64,000 nt of DNA from Nocardia panacis (GCF_003598715.1 NZ_QZFU01000013.1:124001-188000), one strand, 5' to 3'. Shown: positions 1 to 10,173, numbered from the stretch's first letter. Program-made: numbers and translations. Notes: generated by a model not told the origin, from the sequence alone.

Positions 1-2
1 AT

Positions 3-1478
<1,476 letters not shown>

Positions 1479-1484
1479 GCGATT

Positions 1485-1505
1485 CGGGGGTGGGACTCAC
1501 CCCCG
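1485..1505 (+). terminator. Hairpin terminator after proS
   Basis: Eight-base-pair stem (1485-1492 with 1498-1505, CGGGGGTG / CACCCCCG), a 5-nt loop, then a T-rich stretch (TTTCACTAGTTTCT). It lies 7 bp after the proS stop codon. Confidence 0.6.
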
Positions 1506-1655
1506 TTTCACTAGTTTCTCGTATGGGGGGTTCCGGTAGTAGTCGTCGAAAACCGACGGCGGCGTTCGTCTCTCGTAGTTCGGGGCGGCTGTCGGTCACG
1601 GCCGGTACGGTCCTTCGGACGGTCACCCACACCCCGCACCGCCTGGAGGACGCCT

Positions 1656-3053
1656 GTGCCCGCAATCCACGATTTCGCCACCTGGGAGCAACTACTTGTG
1701 CTCCTCAGGGCCGAGCACGCCGACCGGCTCGTCGCCGATACCGGCCACGTGACGGGAAGTATTCGTTCGACGGGGTGGAGTCTGCCCCTGGGGCATCGGC
1801 TGCCCTATGACCGGCAGGCCGTTACTCGGGCCGCGGCGCCAGTGCAGCGCGCGCTCGCGGAGGCAGGCATCCGCGAGGTGCTTTTTGGAGCGGATATCTC
1901 GCCGTCGGGGCAAACGGTACTGCACGTGTTCGGCACCAGCCCCGCCGTAGATTCCATGTCGGGCTTTCAGAGCCCGAGCCCCGGCACGCTCGTCCTGGTC
2001 GACGGCGTCGTCGCCGAACCTTGGCGCCGCCTGCCCGAACCGGTGCCATGGGCAGTGGTGGCGCCGTCCTCGGACCCGGCCCTGCTGGAACGAACGCTCC
2101 GCGGGAGGCTCCCCGACGCAGTCGGTGCGACCGAGGAGGAGATCGCCGCCACCGAGGAACGGCTCGGCGTCACACTGACCGAGGAGCTCAAAGCGCTCTA
2201 CCGCGCGACCAGGGTGGGTCCGGCCGGACCGGACGGATCGGGGGACTGGGAGGCCGACTTCGCGGAGTTGCAGGCCGCCGAGACCGCAGTCGGCTGCGAA
2301 CTCTCCTCCCTGGACGGGCTGTTCGTAGCCGACGCCTCCACGCGACCATACCCGTGGCGGTACGCGGCGACCGAGGCGGTCCGCACCCCGTCCGACGCCG
2401 CCGTCCAGGGCCTGGTCGGCTCGCCCGGTTGGATCGCATTCGGCAGCAATGGCGGTGACACTTTTGCCATCGACCTGACGCCCGGACCGCGCGGCCACCT
2501 CGGCCAGGTCATTCTCATCGATCACGAACAGAGCATCGGCGCCGAACTGTACGGCGAATCCCTGACGGAGCTGGTCCTGAACCTCTTCGAACGCAGCGAC
2601 CGCGCCGGCTGCCAAATGCAGCGATTGCCGGTCACTGCTCGGGTCGGCGACGGGCACGACCTGGACGACGTCGCTTCAGCAGTACATCCCGATCTGGAGG
2701 TCGTGGAGATCTTCCGTCGGAGCGGCACGCCCCTCAGCCTTGCCCCCATCGCCGGGCTGCCGCGGGTGCGCACCCTTACCGCGCACCCCGGCACGCTCGC
2801 CGACCCGCTGGAGATCACCGGTTTGACCGGGCTTGAATACCTTGCGCTCGGGCCGGACGAGTGGCGTGTCCTCCTCGACGCCGGGGCGGTCCCACAGGGA
2901 CTGTCCGCCGCCTCCGTTGAGGTGCGGGGTGACGAGCACCCGCTGACGGTCGTGGACGTGGCCAACAACCTTCTCGCTCTCTGGGACCGCCCGCTGATCG
3001 CCCACACCACCGTCACGGGGCAGATCGGCCACTCAGGACTGTCTGATAGTTGA
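1656..3053 (+). CDS. SMI1/KNR4 (SUKH) family protein with repeat-like C-terminus
   Basis: A 465-residue cytosolic protein with no signal peptide. Residues about 150-190 hold the typical SUKH opening (EEEIAATEERLGVTLTEELK followed by LYR), a fold used by many immunity proteins of polymorphic toxin systems and by cell-wall regulators. The region from about 330 (LEVVEIFRRSGTPLSLAPIAGL) looks like degenerate leucine-rich repeats. The GTG start at 1656 is preceded by GGAGG at a good distance. No toxin gene is adjacent, so an immunity role is only inferred from the fold; the protein may equally be a housekeeping SUKH protein. Convergent with the MarR gene downstream. Confidence 0.75.
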   Translation: MPAIHDFATWEQLLVLLRAEHADRLVADTGHVTGSIRSTGWSLPLGHRLPYDRQAVTRAAAPVQRALAEAGIREVLFGADISPSGQTVLHVFGTSPAVDSMSGFQSPSPGTLVLVDGVVAEPWRRLPEPVPWAVVAPSSDPALLERTLRGRLPDAVGATEEEIAATEERLGVTLTEELKALYRATRVGPAGPDGSGDWEADFAELQAAETAVGCELSSLDGLFVADASTRPYPWRYAATEAVRTPSDAAVQGLVGSPGWIAFGSNGGDTFAIDLTPGPRGHLGQVILIDHEQSIGAELYGESLTELVLNLFERSDRAGCQMQRLPVTARVGDGHDLDDVASAVHPDLEVVEIFRRSGTPLSLAPIAGLPRVRTLTAHPGTLADPLEITGLTGLEYLALGPDEWRVLLDAGAVPQGLSAASVEVRGDEHPLTVVDVANNLLALWDRPLIAHTTVTGQIGHSGLSDS

Positions 3054-3146
3054 TCATGTGGTGGATCGGTCGGACACGAGTCGCACTGCCGGCTCCTCAG
3101 ACCGATTGCCGGCAGCCGGCCGCGCATCGGCACCCGGCGGTAGGGA

Positions 3147-3566
3147 TCAGAGGCAGGCCTCGCAGATGCGGTCGAGCCAGTCGCGCACGGCGCGGCGCTG
3201 TTCGGGTGGGAACGCGGTCTCGATTTCGGCTTCGCGGCGTTCGACCGCGAGCCGGGCCGCCGCGAGGCGTTCGCCGCCCGATTCGGTGAGGTGAATGCGG
3301 TGGGTGCGGCGGTCGGTGGGGTTGGGGCGGCGTTCGAGCAGGCCCTCGCGTTCGAGTAGGCCGAGCATCTCATTAGCGGCTTGGCGGGTGCTGCCGACGT
3401 CGCGGGCGATATCGGCGGCGGAGATGCCGGGGCGGGCGGCGGCCATGACGAGCGTGGCGTATTGGGAGGTGGTGAGCCCGAATGCCTTGAGCTCCTCGCC
3501 GATCGCCGCGCGCATGGTCAACCAGACTCTGCGCACCATGAAGGTCAGCGCCCCATAGTCCGACAT
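3147..3566 (-). CDS. MarR family transcriptional regulator
   Basis: Winged-helix repressor of about 139 residues. The HTH (AADIARDVGSTRQAANEMLG) and wing (LLERRPNPTDRRTHRIHLT) are canonical MarR. I start it at the ATG at 3566 (MSDYGALTF); a TTG at 3587 would add seven residues but has no ribosome site and lies inside the operator. It is divergent from the 14-TM exporter at 3657, with a 54-bp inverted repeat covering the shared promoter, so it very probably represses the exporter and itself and is released by a toxic small molecule. The ligand cannot be read from the sequence. Confidence 0.88.
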   Translation of the reverse strand: MSDYGALTFMVRRVWLTMRAAIGEELKAFGLTTSQYATLVMAAARPGISAADIARDVGSTRQAANEMLGLLEREGLLERRPNPTDRRTHRIHLTESGGERLAAARLAVERREAEIETAFPPEQRRAVRDWLDRICEACL

Positions 3567-3586
3567 CTCCACGTGGACCTCTTCCA

Positions 3587-3640
3587 ATTGACAGGTACTT
3601 GACGATTCTGCACACTGTCAGCCGTCAAGTTCTTGTCAAT
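3587..3640. promoter_or_regulatory. MarR operator: 18-bp inverted repeats between marR and the MFS exporter
   Basis: Left arm 3587-3604 (ATTGACAGGTACTTGACG) and right arm 3623-3640 match as inverted copies at 16 of 18 positions, with an 18-bp spacer. Each arm contains two TTGAC elements. The repeat fills the gap between two divergent starts, the usual place for a MarR operator. Confidence 0.7.
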
Positions 3641-3656
3641 CATATCGGAGCGTCCC

Positions 3657-5213
3657 ATGACCCCGCCCCACACCATGTCGACCACGCGGCGAAAAGCGGC
3701 CCTCACGGTTCTGCTGATGTCCTCGCTGCTGATGTGGCTCGACAACACCGTTCTCGGCACCGTCGTGGAGACACTGGCCGACCCGACCCGCGGGCTCGGC
3801 GCCAGTCCGGCCGAATTGCAGTGGGCCAGTGGCGCGTACACCCTCGTCTTCGCCACGCTCATGTTCACCGCAGGCGCGCTCGGCGACCGTTTCGGTCACC
3901 GCCGCACCCTCGCCGCGGGCATGGTGATCTTCGCCGCCGCCTCGGCCTGGGCCGCCTACGCCCCCGATCCGACGCAACTGATCGCCGCCCGTGCCGCCAT
4001 GGGCGTGGGCAGCGCCTTCATCATGCCCGCCACCATGGCCATCGTCATGTGGATATTCACCGGACCAGAACGCGCCTTGGCCATCGCCCTCAACTCGACC
4101 GCCGCGGGTGTGGGCATCGCGGCCGGGCCGGTGCTGGCCGGGCTGCTGTTGGCCCGATTCTGGTGGGGCTCGGTGTTTCTCGTCAACATCCCGATCACGG
4201 CGCTCGCGCTGGTCGGCATAGCCGCGTTCGTTCCGGAATTCCGCAACCCCACCCCGCGCGGACTCGATCCGGTCGGGCTGCTGCTCTCGATCGGCGGTCT
4301 CGCGGCCCTGGCCTACGGGCTGATTCGCGCCGGACAGGTCGTCAGTTGGACCCGCACCGATATCTGGCTGCCGATCGTCGCGGGCACCGCCGCCCTTATC
4401 GCCTTCGTTCGCGTCGAAATGCGCATGGCCCAACCGAGTTTCGATCCGCGACTGCTCGCGCGACGCATGTTCGGCGGTGGGACGGCGGCTTTGGGTCTGA
4501 TGCTGTTCGCCATGACCTCGGCGGGCTTCTACAGTGCGTTCTATCTTCAAGGCAGCCGCGGCTTCTCGCCCCTGGCAGCGGCGCTGACTCTCGCGCCCGC
4601 CGCCGTCGGCACCATGGTCGGCGGACCGCTGGGCGTGCGACTGGCGCGGCGTTGGCCGCTGCGGAACATCACCGTCCCGGCCGTCGTCGTCACCGCGCTG
4701 ACGATGGGCGCGAGCATACTGTTCGGTCTCGATACGCCGCTTATCTGGATCGAGATCACCGGTGCGGTACAGGGTCTTTCGATCGGCATGGTGCTCGGAC
4801 CGGTGACCGGAGCCTTGATGAACACGCTCCCGCTGGATCGAGCGGGCGCGGGCTCGGCGGTCACCAACACGGTGCGCCAAACCGGCAGCGTCCTGGGTAT
4901 CGCGGCGGGCGGCACCATCATGTCGATCGCCTACCGCGCCGCCATCGAGGATTCATTGCGCGAGGTGCCCGCGACGGTGCGGGACGCGGCGCGGGTCTCC
5001 GCCGAGCAGGCTCGTCATCTCGCCGCGACCCTCGATCTCCCCGGTCTGACGGCGGCGGCGAACCGGGCGTTCATCCACGCGATGCACGTCTCGGCGGTAT
5101 GGACGATGCTCGGCGCGCTCGCCGCGGCGGTGGTGCTGTGGATCGCGTTGCGCGACAGCGAGACACCGGCGCCCGTGGACGACGACGACCGAGCGCTGGC
5201 CGTCGAATCCTGA
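3657..5213 (+). CDS. MFS drug exporter, DHA2 (EmrB/QacA, 14-TM) family
   Basis: Inner-membrane proton-coupled exporter of 518 residues. The N-terminus has the motif-A loop GALGDRFGHRRTL between TM2 and TM3, the TM1 motif C-like LDNTVLGTVVETL, and further hydrophobic segments consistent with 14 TM helices. The ATG at 3657 follows GGAG by 6 nt; an upstream in-frame codon at 3633 lies in the operator and is less likely. Divergent from a MarR repressor, so expression is probably induced when the repressor binds a drug or antiseptic-like ligand. Substrate unknown. Confidence 0.9.
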   Translation: MTPPHTMSTTRRKAALTVLLMSSLLMWLDNTVLGTVVETLADPTRGLGASPAELQWASGAYTLVFATLMFTAGALGDRFGHRRTLAAGMVIFAAASAWAAYAPDPTQLIAARAAMGVGSAFIMPATMAIVMWIFTGPERALAIALNSTAAGVGIAAGPVLAGLLLARFWWGSVFLVNIPITALALVGIAAFVPEFRNPTPRGLDPVGLLLSIGGLAALAYGLIRAGQVVSWTRTDIWLPIVAGTAALIAFVRVEMRMAQPSFDPRLLARRMFGGGTAALGLMLFAMTSAGFYSAFYLQGSRGFSPLAAALTLAPAAVGTMVGGPLGVRLARRWPLRNITVPAVVVTALTMGASILFGLDTPLIWIEITGAVQGLSIGMVLGPVTGALMNTLPLDRAGAGSAVTNTVRQTGSVLGIAAGGTIMSIAYRAAIEDSLREVPATVRDAARVSAEQARHLAATLDLPGLTAAANRAFIHAMHVSAVWTMLGALAAAVVLWIALRDSETPAPVDDDDRALAVES

Positions 5214-5365
5214 CCCCGATCCCCGACTGGTCCCGCAGGGCTTTTCGGGCGTCGTCGGGATGCCTTCGCGGTCGTCGCACCGGCTCTGGACGCCGTCGCA
5301 TAGGGCGGATGGCGGATCGGTGCGTCTTCCCGCACTGGCGTCACCAACGTCACGCCCCACGACAA

Positions 5366-5896
5366 CTACTCCGCGGTTTTATCGAGTTCGGCGAGCGCCC
5401 AGTGCGCCCAGTCCAGGGATGCGCGATATTGGCGCAGGCCGTAACCTGCGGCGAGCCAACCGAATAGGAGGCGACCGTCGGGGGAGATCGGTGTCTGCTC
5501 CGACAGGGCCGGATCGAGTTCGGCGATGCGCTGCTCGTTGGTGGCGATGATGTCCCGCAGGACCTTTCGGGCGTCGTCGGGATCGAGTGCCGAGAGCAGG
5601 AACAGGCGCAGCGCGGGTTCGTTGCGGACGGTGCGACTCTTGGCGGGTCGCATCAGCCACTCGCGCAACGCACTACGCCCACTTGTGGTGACCGCGTAGG
5701 TGCGGCTGCCGCGCGCGCCCTCGTCGGCCTGTTCGATCAGGCCGTCCTCGACCATACGGGCCAGTTCCGGGTAGATGCGGTTGTAGCCGGCATGCCAGGC
5801 GTATGCGCCGAGTTCGCCCTCGAAGGCTTTGGCCAGGTCGTATCCGGTCGCGGGACGCTCGCAGAGCAGCCCGAGCAGGGCGAAGCGCAGTGCCAT
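5366..5896 (-). CDS. PadR family transcriptional regulator
   Basis: Protein of 176 residues with the N-terminal PadR winged helix (ALRFALLGLLCERPATGYDL, then YAWHAGYNRIYPELARMVEDG) and a C-terminal helical dimerisation domain (WLMRPAKSRTVRNEPALRLF), as in the subfamily with the Vir_act_alpha_C domain. ATG at 5896. It is divergent from the carotenoid oxygenase gene, and a perfect 20-bp palindrome lies between them, so it probably represses that gene and its own. The 5214-5365 stretch between its stop and the exporter stop holds nothing I recognise. Confidence 0.88.
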   Translation of the reverse strand: MALRFALLGLLCERPATGYDLAKAFEGELGAYAWHAGYNRIYPELARMVEDGLIEQADEGARGSRTYAVTTSGRSALREWLMRPAKSRTVRNEPALRLFLLSALDPDDARKVLRDIIATNEQRIAELDPALSEQTPISPDGRLLFGWLAAGYGLRQYRASLDWAHWALAELDKTAE

Positions 5897-5921
5897 GCGG
5901 CCATGGTACCTATCCTCATTG

Positions 5922-5941
5922 ACATATCCAATTGGATATGT
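5922..5941. promoter_or_regulatory. Perfect 20-bp palindrome, probable PadR operator
   Basis: ACATATCCAATTGGATATGT is a perfect inverted repeat in the 80-bp gap between the divergent padR-type gene and the carotenoid oxygenase. PadR proteins typically bind such AT-rich palindromes over promoters. Confidence 0.72.
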
Positions 5942-5976
5942 AATGGTTCGGGAGCCTTCCGAACACAGGAGTCGCG

Positions 5977-7266
5977 ATGTCCTACCTCACTCCGGTCCCG
6001 GATGAGATCACCGCCTTCGATCTGCCCGTAACCGGCACGCTGCCAACGGAATTGAATGGACGCTACGTCCGCAACGGCCCGAATCCGCGGCCGGGGGAGA
6101 AATCCGCGCACGTATTCATCGGACACGGCATGCTGCACGGCATCCGACTCCGAAACGGCCGGGCCGAGTGGTACCGCAATCGCTGGGTGCGCACCGGCAT
6201 GTTCGTCGGGCATCCGTCCCGGCGGCCCGGCGGCAACCGCGACTTGGCGGCCGTCTCGGCGAATACGCACATCATCGAACACGCCGGGCGATTGATGGCG
6301 CTGGTGGAAACCGGTCTGCCGCACGGGATCACCCCCGACCTGGACACCATCGGCCCCGAGGATTTCGACGGCCGCCTCACCACGGCCATGACCGCGCACC
6401 CCAAACGGGATCCGGGCACCGGCGACCTGCACTTCTTCGGCTATGCCCCGCAGCCGCCACATTTGACCTACCACCGCCTCGACGCGACGGGAAAGCTGGT
6501 GTACAGCCGCGAGATCGCGGGTCCGGGTGCGACCATGATGCACGACTTCGCCATCACCGAACGCCACGTCGTGTGGCTCGATCTACCTGTCGTCTTTCGA
6601 CCGCACCTCGTCGGCAAAACCATGCCCTACCAATGGGATGACGACTACGGCGCCCGCCTCGGCCTGATGCGCCACGATCTGCCCTACGCTCCGGTCCGGT
6701 GGGTGGACATCGACCCGTGCTTCGTCTTCCACATCGGCAATGCCCACGAGGATGCGGCCGGGCGCGTCATCCTCGACGCCGTGCGCTACGGCCCCGCCGA
6801 ATTCGCCGCCCTGTGGCGAACCACCTCGGGCACACCGGATGCCGAGGGCGTCGGTCGACTGCATCGCTGGATCCTCGATCCGGCCGGGGCCACCGAAGTG
6901 TCGCTGGACGATCGAGCCGTCGAATTCCCCACTCTCGACGACACCCGAATCGGCCGCCCCGCACGGTATCTCTATACCACCGACGACTCCGCCATCATCA
7001 AATACGACCTCACCGGCGGCAGCGCGGTGCACCGCCTGCCGCCGAAAACCTATATCGGCGAAGCGGTTTTCGTGCCCGCCATCCCCGGACCCCGCTTGGA
7101 GGACGACGGCTGGCTGCTGGCCATCACCACCCGCCACGACGGCAGCGCCTCCCAACTCCTGGTGCTCGATGCCTCGAATCCGGCCGCGCCGCCGGTCGCC
7201 GCCGTCGACCTGCCCCGAGGGGTTCCGGCGGGATTCCACGGTTCGTGGATCCCCGACGAGTGCTAG
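5977..7266 (+). CDS. Carotenoid cleavage oxygenase (RPE65 family)
   Basis: Non-haem iron dioxygenase of 429 residues that cleaves alkene double bonds of carotenoids or stilbene-like compounds. The four iron-binding histidines of the seven-bladed propeller are visible: His141 (AHPKRDPGTGDL), His189 (HDFAITERH), His252 (HIGNAHED) and His421 (GFHGSW). The N-terminal GRYVRNGPNPR motif is also typical. ATG at 5977 is preceded by CAGGAG. Length is normal. Regulated presumably by the divergent PadR protein. Its stop overlaps the stop of the convergent ArsR-like gene by 4 bp. Substrate is not predictable. Confidence 0.92.
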   Translation: MSYLTPVPDEITAFDLPVTGTLPTELNGRYVRNGPNPRPGEKSAHVFIGHGMLHGIRLRNGRAEWYRNRWVRTGMFVGHPSRRPGGNRDLAAVSANTHIIEHAGRLMALVETGLPHGITPDLDTIGPEDFDGRLTTAMTAHPKRDPGTGDLHFFGYAPQPPHLTYHRLDATGKLVYSREIAGPGATMMHDFAITERHVVWLDLPVVFRPHLVGKTMPYQWDDDYGARLGLMRHDLPYAPVRWVDIDPCFVFHIGNAHEDAAGRVILDAVRYGPAEFAALWRTTSGTPDAEGVGRLHRWILDPAGATEVSLDDRAVEFPTLDDTRIGRPARYLYTTDDSAIIKYDLTGGSAVHRLPPKTYIGEAVFVPAIPGPRLEDDGWLLAITTRHDGSASQLLVLDASNPAAPPVAAVDLPRGVPAGFHGSWIPDEC

Positions 7267-7793
7267 TCCGATTCGGCCGCTTCGATCGGAAAGATGATCG
7301 GGCTCAGCAGGTATTGGGTGCGTTCAGGTGTGCGCGGGTTGGCAAGGCGGGGGAGCAGGACCGTACGCAGGTCGGCGAACAATGATTCCAGTTCGGCGCG
7401 GTCGAGCCAGAGGGCGTGTTGGCGCAATCCTACGAGATCCGTTGCCGGGTCGGCGTTCTCGGTCGACAGATAGCCGTCGAATTCCGCGGCGAGGATGGCC
7501 AGGGCGGTGGCGAAGACCTGCCGGTGCTCGGTGGGGGGAACGGCTTCGGTGGGGAGGATCGCGCGGTCCTGGCGCAGGCGGTAGTGGCGTTCGACCGCGC
7601 CGCGCACGCGACGTTCCTCGGCGACCTCGAGGACGCCCGCTTCGGCGAGCAGTTCGATGTGTCGATAGAGCATGGCTTTGGAGACGTCGGACAGTCGGCG
7701 GCCGAGTTCGGCCGTGGTGCGGGTGTGTCCGCCGCGCAGCGCGTGCACGATGCGCAGTCGCACCGGGTGGGCGAGCAGTTCGAAGGGTTCCAC
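7263..7793 (-). CDS. ArsR-like winged-helix transcriptional regulator
   Basis: Regulator of 176 residues. The N-terminal half is a winged helix (LLAHPVRLRIVHALRGG, TTAELGRRLSDVSKAMLYRH, LLAEAGVLEVAEERRVRGAV); the remainder is an uncharacterised helical sensor domain common in actinobacterial ArsR/HTH_20 proteins. GTG start at 7793. No metal-binding cysteine pair is visible, so a metal sensor is unlikely. It diverges from the alpha/beta hydrolase gene with an 11-bp-arm palindrome between them, which suggests direct repression of the hydrolase. Confidence 0.82.
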   Translation of the reverse strand: MEPFELLAHPVRLRIVHALRGGHTRTTAELGRRLSDVSKAMLYRHIELLAEAGVLEVAEERRVRGAVERHYRLRQDRAILPTEAVPPTEHRQVFATALAILAAEFDGYLSTENADPATDLVGLRQHALWLDRAELESLFADLRTVLLPRLANPRTPERTQYLLSPIIFPIEAAESD

Positions 7794-7815
7794 TACCCAA
7801 CGTTCTCACATTTTG

Positions 7816-7844
7816 CTACCTTTCTCAAAGAACGAGAAAGGTAG
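7816..7844. promoter_or_regulatory. 11-bp-arm palindrome, probable ArsR-type operator
   Basis: CTACCTTTCTC (7816-7826) and GAGAAAGGTAG (7834-7844) are perfect inverted copies separated by 7 bp. The element sits between divergent starts and 5 bp before the hydrolase ATG, so it covers that gene's ribosome site region as well. Confidence 0.68.
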
Positions 7845-7849
7845 TGGTG

Positions 7850-9070
7850 ATGACTCCGAATGCGATCGGGACGCGGGTGGCGGAACTGGCCAGGACCCGG
7901 CAATTCACCGATATCGAGGCACTTTTCACACCCGAGCTGCGGGCTGCGGTCTCGGCCGAGACGCTGGCGGTGGCGTGGTCGGGGGAGGTGGCCAAGATCG
8001 GCGAGGTGCGCGAGGTGCGCCCCGCGATCGTCGAACCGATGGGCGATCTGACGCGGGTCAGCGTCCCGGTCAGCTGCGAGCGGGGTGCGTTGACGATCGT
8101 GGTGTCGGTGGATCATGCCGGGCAGCTCAACGGTTTTCGTCTCGCACCACCTGCGACCTCGCTGTGGACCCCACCCCGATACGTCGACCCGCGCGCCTTC
8201 GTCGAACGCGATCTCGACCACCTACCCGCTACGGTGACCCTGCCGCGCCGCAGCGGTCCGCGACCCGGCGTGGTGCTGCTCTCCTCGGGACCCATGGACC
8301 GGGATATGACGACCGGCCCGAACAAGCCCTTCAAGGATCTCGCCCAGGGCCTGGCCACGCGCGGCGCGGCGGTATTGCGCTTCGACAAGACCGCCCGCGC
8401 CTGCGCCACGATGGTCGAGGAGTACCTACCGGATACGATCGCGGGAATCCATGCGCTGCAAGAGGAATCGGGCGTGGATCGGGTCTACGTCCTCGGGCAC
8501 AGCGGCGGCGGCAAGGCCGCACCGCGGGTCGCCGCCGCCGAACCCGACGTGGCCGGGGTGATCATCATGGCCGCGGATACCGTCCCGCTCGGCCGCTCCG
8601 CCGTGCGCACCGCCCGGTATCTGGCCGCGCGCGGAGTCGTGGATATGGTCGACTCCATCGCCGAGCGGGCCGCGCGGCTCGAAGATCCGGAATTGTCCGC
8701 CGAGACAACGGATCTGCTGTTCGACTGGCCCGGTTCGTACTGGTTGGATCTGCGCGACTACGACCAGGTCGCCACCGCTGCGACGCTGAATCGCCCGATC
8801 CTGTTGTTGCAGGGCGGCCGCGACTATCAGGTGACTGTCGCCGAAGACCTGCCGCTGTGGCGCGCCGAGCTCGTCGGGGCGGATGTCACCATCCGGGTCC
8901 ACGATGCCTGCGATCACCTTTTCTTCGCCGGTTCCGGCCCGTCTGTGCCCTCGGATTATCTTGCGCCGCAACATGTCGACGCCGCGGTGGTCGACGATAT
9001 CGCCACCTGGCTCGGGTTGCCCGAGCGCGGACTCCTCGCCGGAATCCGTGCTCGGCTCGCCCGGCGCTAG
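7850..9070 (+). CDS. Alpha/beta hydrolase with N-terminal DUF3887-like domain
   Basis: Cytosolic hydrolase of 406 residues. Residues 1-100 resemble the DUF3887 module that precedes many actinobacterial esterases; the rest is an alpha/beta hydrolase. The nucleophile elbow GHSGGG is seen, with a likely acid in GGRDYQV and the catalytic His in CDHLFF. The open frame extends upstream to 7328, but that part is antisense to the regulator; the ATG at 7850 preceded by AAAGGTAG is the natural start. Divergent repressor and palindrome suggest inducible expression. Substrate unknown; esterase or lipase-like activity is the family default. Confidence 0.85.
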   Translation: MTPNAIGTRVAELARTRQFTDIEALFTPELRAAVSAETLAVAWSGEVAKIGEVREVRPAIVEPMGDLTRVSVPVSCERGALTIVVSVDHAGQLNGFRLAPPATSLWTPPRYVDPRAFVERDLDHLPATVTLPRRSGPRPGVVLLSSGPMDRDMTTGPNKPFKDLAQGLATRGAAVLRFDKTARACATMVEEYLPDTIAGIHALQEESGVDRVYVLGHSGGGKAAPRVAAAEPDVAGVIIMAADTVPLGRSAVRTARYLAARGVVDMVDSIAERAARLEDPELSAETTDLLFDWPGSYWLDLRDYDQVATAATLNRPILLLQGGRDYQVTVAEDLPLWRAELVGADVTIRVHDACDHLFFAGSGPSVPSDYLAPQHVDAAVVDDIATWLGLPERGLLAGIRARLARR

Positions 9071-9147
9071 TGCGTTGACCACGAACGTTGGCCGGGTTGA
9101 GGTGACACACCGCTGGGAATCCGGCTGTGGGGGAATTGCTGAACTGT

Positions 9148-9711
9148 TGACGGTGCCCGCCGATCGCGCCGAGGAGGCGCTGATGCTGGACGTGCCGGAC
9201 CTGGACACCGCGAACCGTCGCGCGGTGGTGACCCGCAAGGGCGGTGCCCGCGACGTGGTCGTGTGGCAGACCGGGACCGCGGCTGCTGCCCCGGATGTTT
9301 GCCGGGCGCCGCACCGGCCGGCTGTTCCTGACCGGCCGCAAGGCCAAGCCGTCCGTGGCGCTGGTCGACGTCGACCCGACCACGCAGCGGGCGAGGTTGT
9401 CGTATCGCCGCGCGGCCGAACTGTTCGACGAGCACACCACCAAGATGGCGGGCGGTCCGTTCACCCTGCACCAGCTGCGGCATTCGGCGTTGACCCACGC
9501 CGCCGAGGACGGCGCGTCGACCCCGATGCTGATGAAGATGTCAGGGCACATCTCGGTGCGCGGTCTGGGCAAGTACGCGCGGCCGTCGGCCGAAGCGTTG
9601 GCCCGATGGCGCGCTGAGACTGACCCGGCCGCCCGTAGCCGCCGACAACCGGGAAGGTCTACAGGACGGCAGTGGCGAGCTGGTCGGCGTGGTTCCGGCC
9701 GTGTTCGCTGA
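9148..9711 (+). pseudogene. Tyrosine recombinase (integrase) C-terminal remnant, frameshifted
   Basis: Conceptual translation resembles the catalytic half of an actinobacterial site-specific integrase. The first part (RAEEALMLDVPDLDTANRR, WQTGT) is in one frame; after a shift near 9285 it continues in another (LLPRMFAGRRTGRLFLT, HQLRHSALTHAAEDGAS, MSGHISVRGLGKYARPS). The HxxR and GH boxes and a C-terminal Tyr are present, but the N-terminal domain is missing. The residues expected just before it (REKTLWRMLYET) are found about 1 kb away on the opposite strand, near 10174-10220, so the gene was split by an inversion. Confidence 0.8.
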
Positions 9712-9847
9712 ATCCGAGGCAATGGGAGGGGGCGTGCCATCCTCCAGTGACCTGGTTGTTTCCGCCGCTGGGTCAACAGTATCTGCCCGGGAATACGGCG
9801 CGAAAGGTGCCCAGGCCGGTGCCGCCTTGGGTCCAGACGGCCGTCCC

Positions 9848-10090
9848 TCAGGCCCGGATCGCGGCGGCGCAGCGGCGCGCGAGGATTTCGATCTGCTCGA
9901 CCAGCTCCGGGGGTCCGGTGACGGTGAAGTCGGTGTCGATGGACGTGATCATCCAGGACAGCGACCGCGGGGAGTCGGCGCCGACATGGAGCAGGCAACT
10001 AGCATCGTCGACCGACTCCAGCACGCCCATTCCCATCCATACGCGGTCGGCCAGTTCGGCGGCCGGGCGGCGCAGGATGACGGTGGCGCG
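9848..10090 (-). pseudogene. WYL-domain regulator, C-terminal fragment
   Basis: The minus strand encodes the C-terminal end of a YafY-type WYL regulator: SYRATVILRRPAAELADRVW, then DDASCLLHVGADSP and DFTVTGPPELVEQIEILARR. The upstream part of the same frame (serine-rich, to 10240) does not resemble the family and is antisense to a second WYL fragment on the plus strand. The gene is therefore broken, with its middle inverted and most of the WYL core lost. Confidence 0.65.
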
Positions 10091-10097
10091 ATAGGAC

Positions 10098-10163
10098 CCT
10101 GCCGCCCTGCTGCTCGACGAAGAAGAGGCGCTGGCCGTCGCAGTCGGCCTACGCACACCGACC
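10098..10163 (+). pseudogene. WYL-domain regulator, inverted middle fragment
   Basis: The plus strand reads AALLLDEEEALAVAVGLRT, the characteristic opening of the WYL sensor region in YafY/DeoR-type regulators. It is only about 22 codons long and lies opposite to the C-terminal fragment at 9848-10090, implying a local inversion. Confidence 0.5.
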
Positions 10164-10173
10164 GAAGGTTTCG

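Noticed and set aside
3599..5467. 622-codon plus-strand open frame
   Set aside because: Shifted shadow of the DHA2 exporter; extremely Arg-rich without hydrophobic segments.
7328..7849. N-terminal extension of the alpha/beta hydrolase
   Set aside because: Antisense to the regulator gene and Arg/Gly rich; the ATG at 7850 with its ribosome site is a better start.
9071..9150. tRNA gene as attachment site next to the integrase remnant
   Set aside because: No cloverleaf or T-loop (GGTTCRAAYCC) sequence could be found near the fragment.
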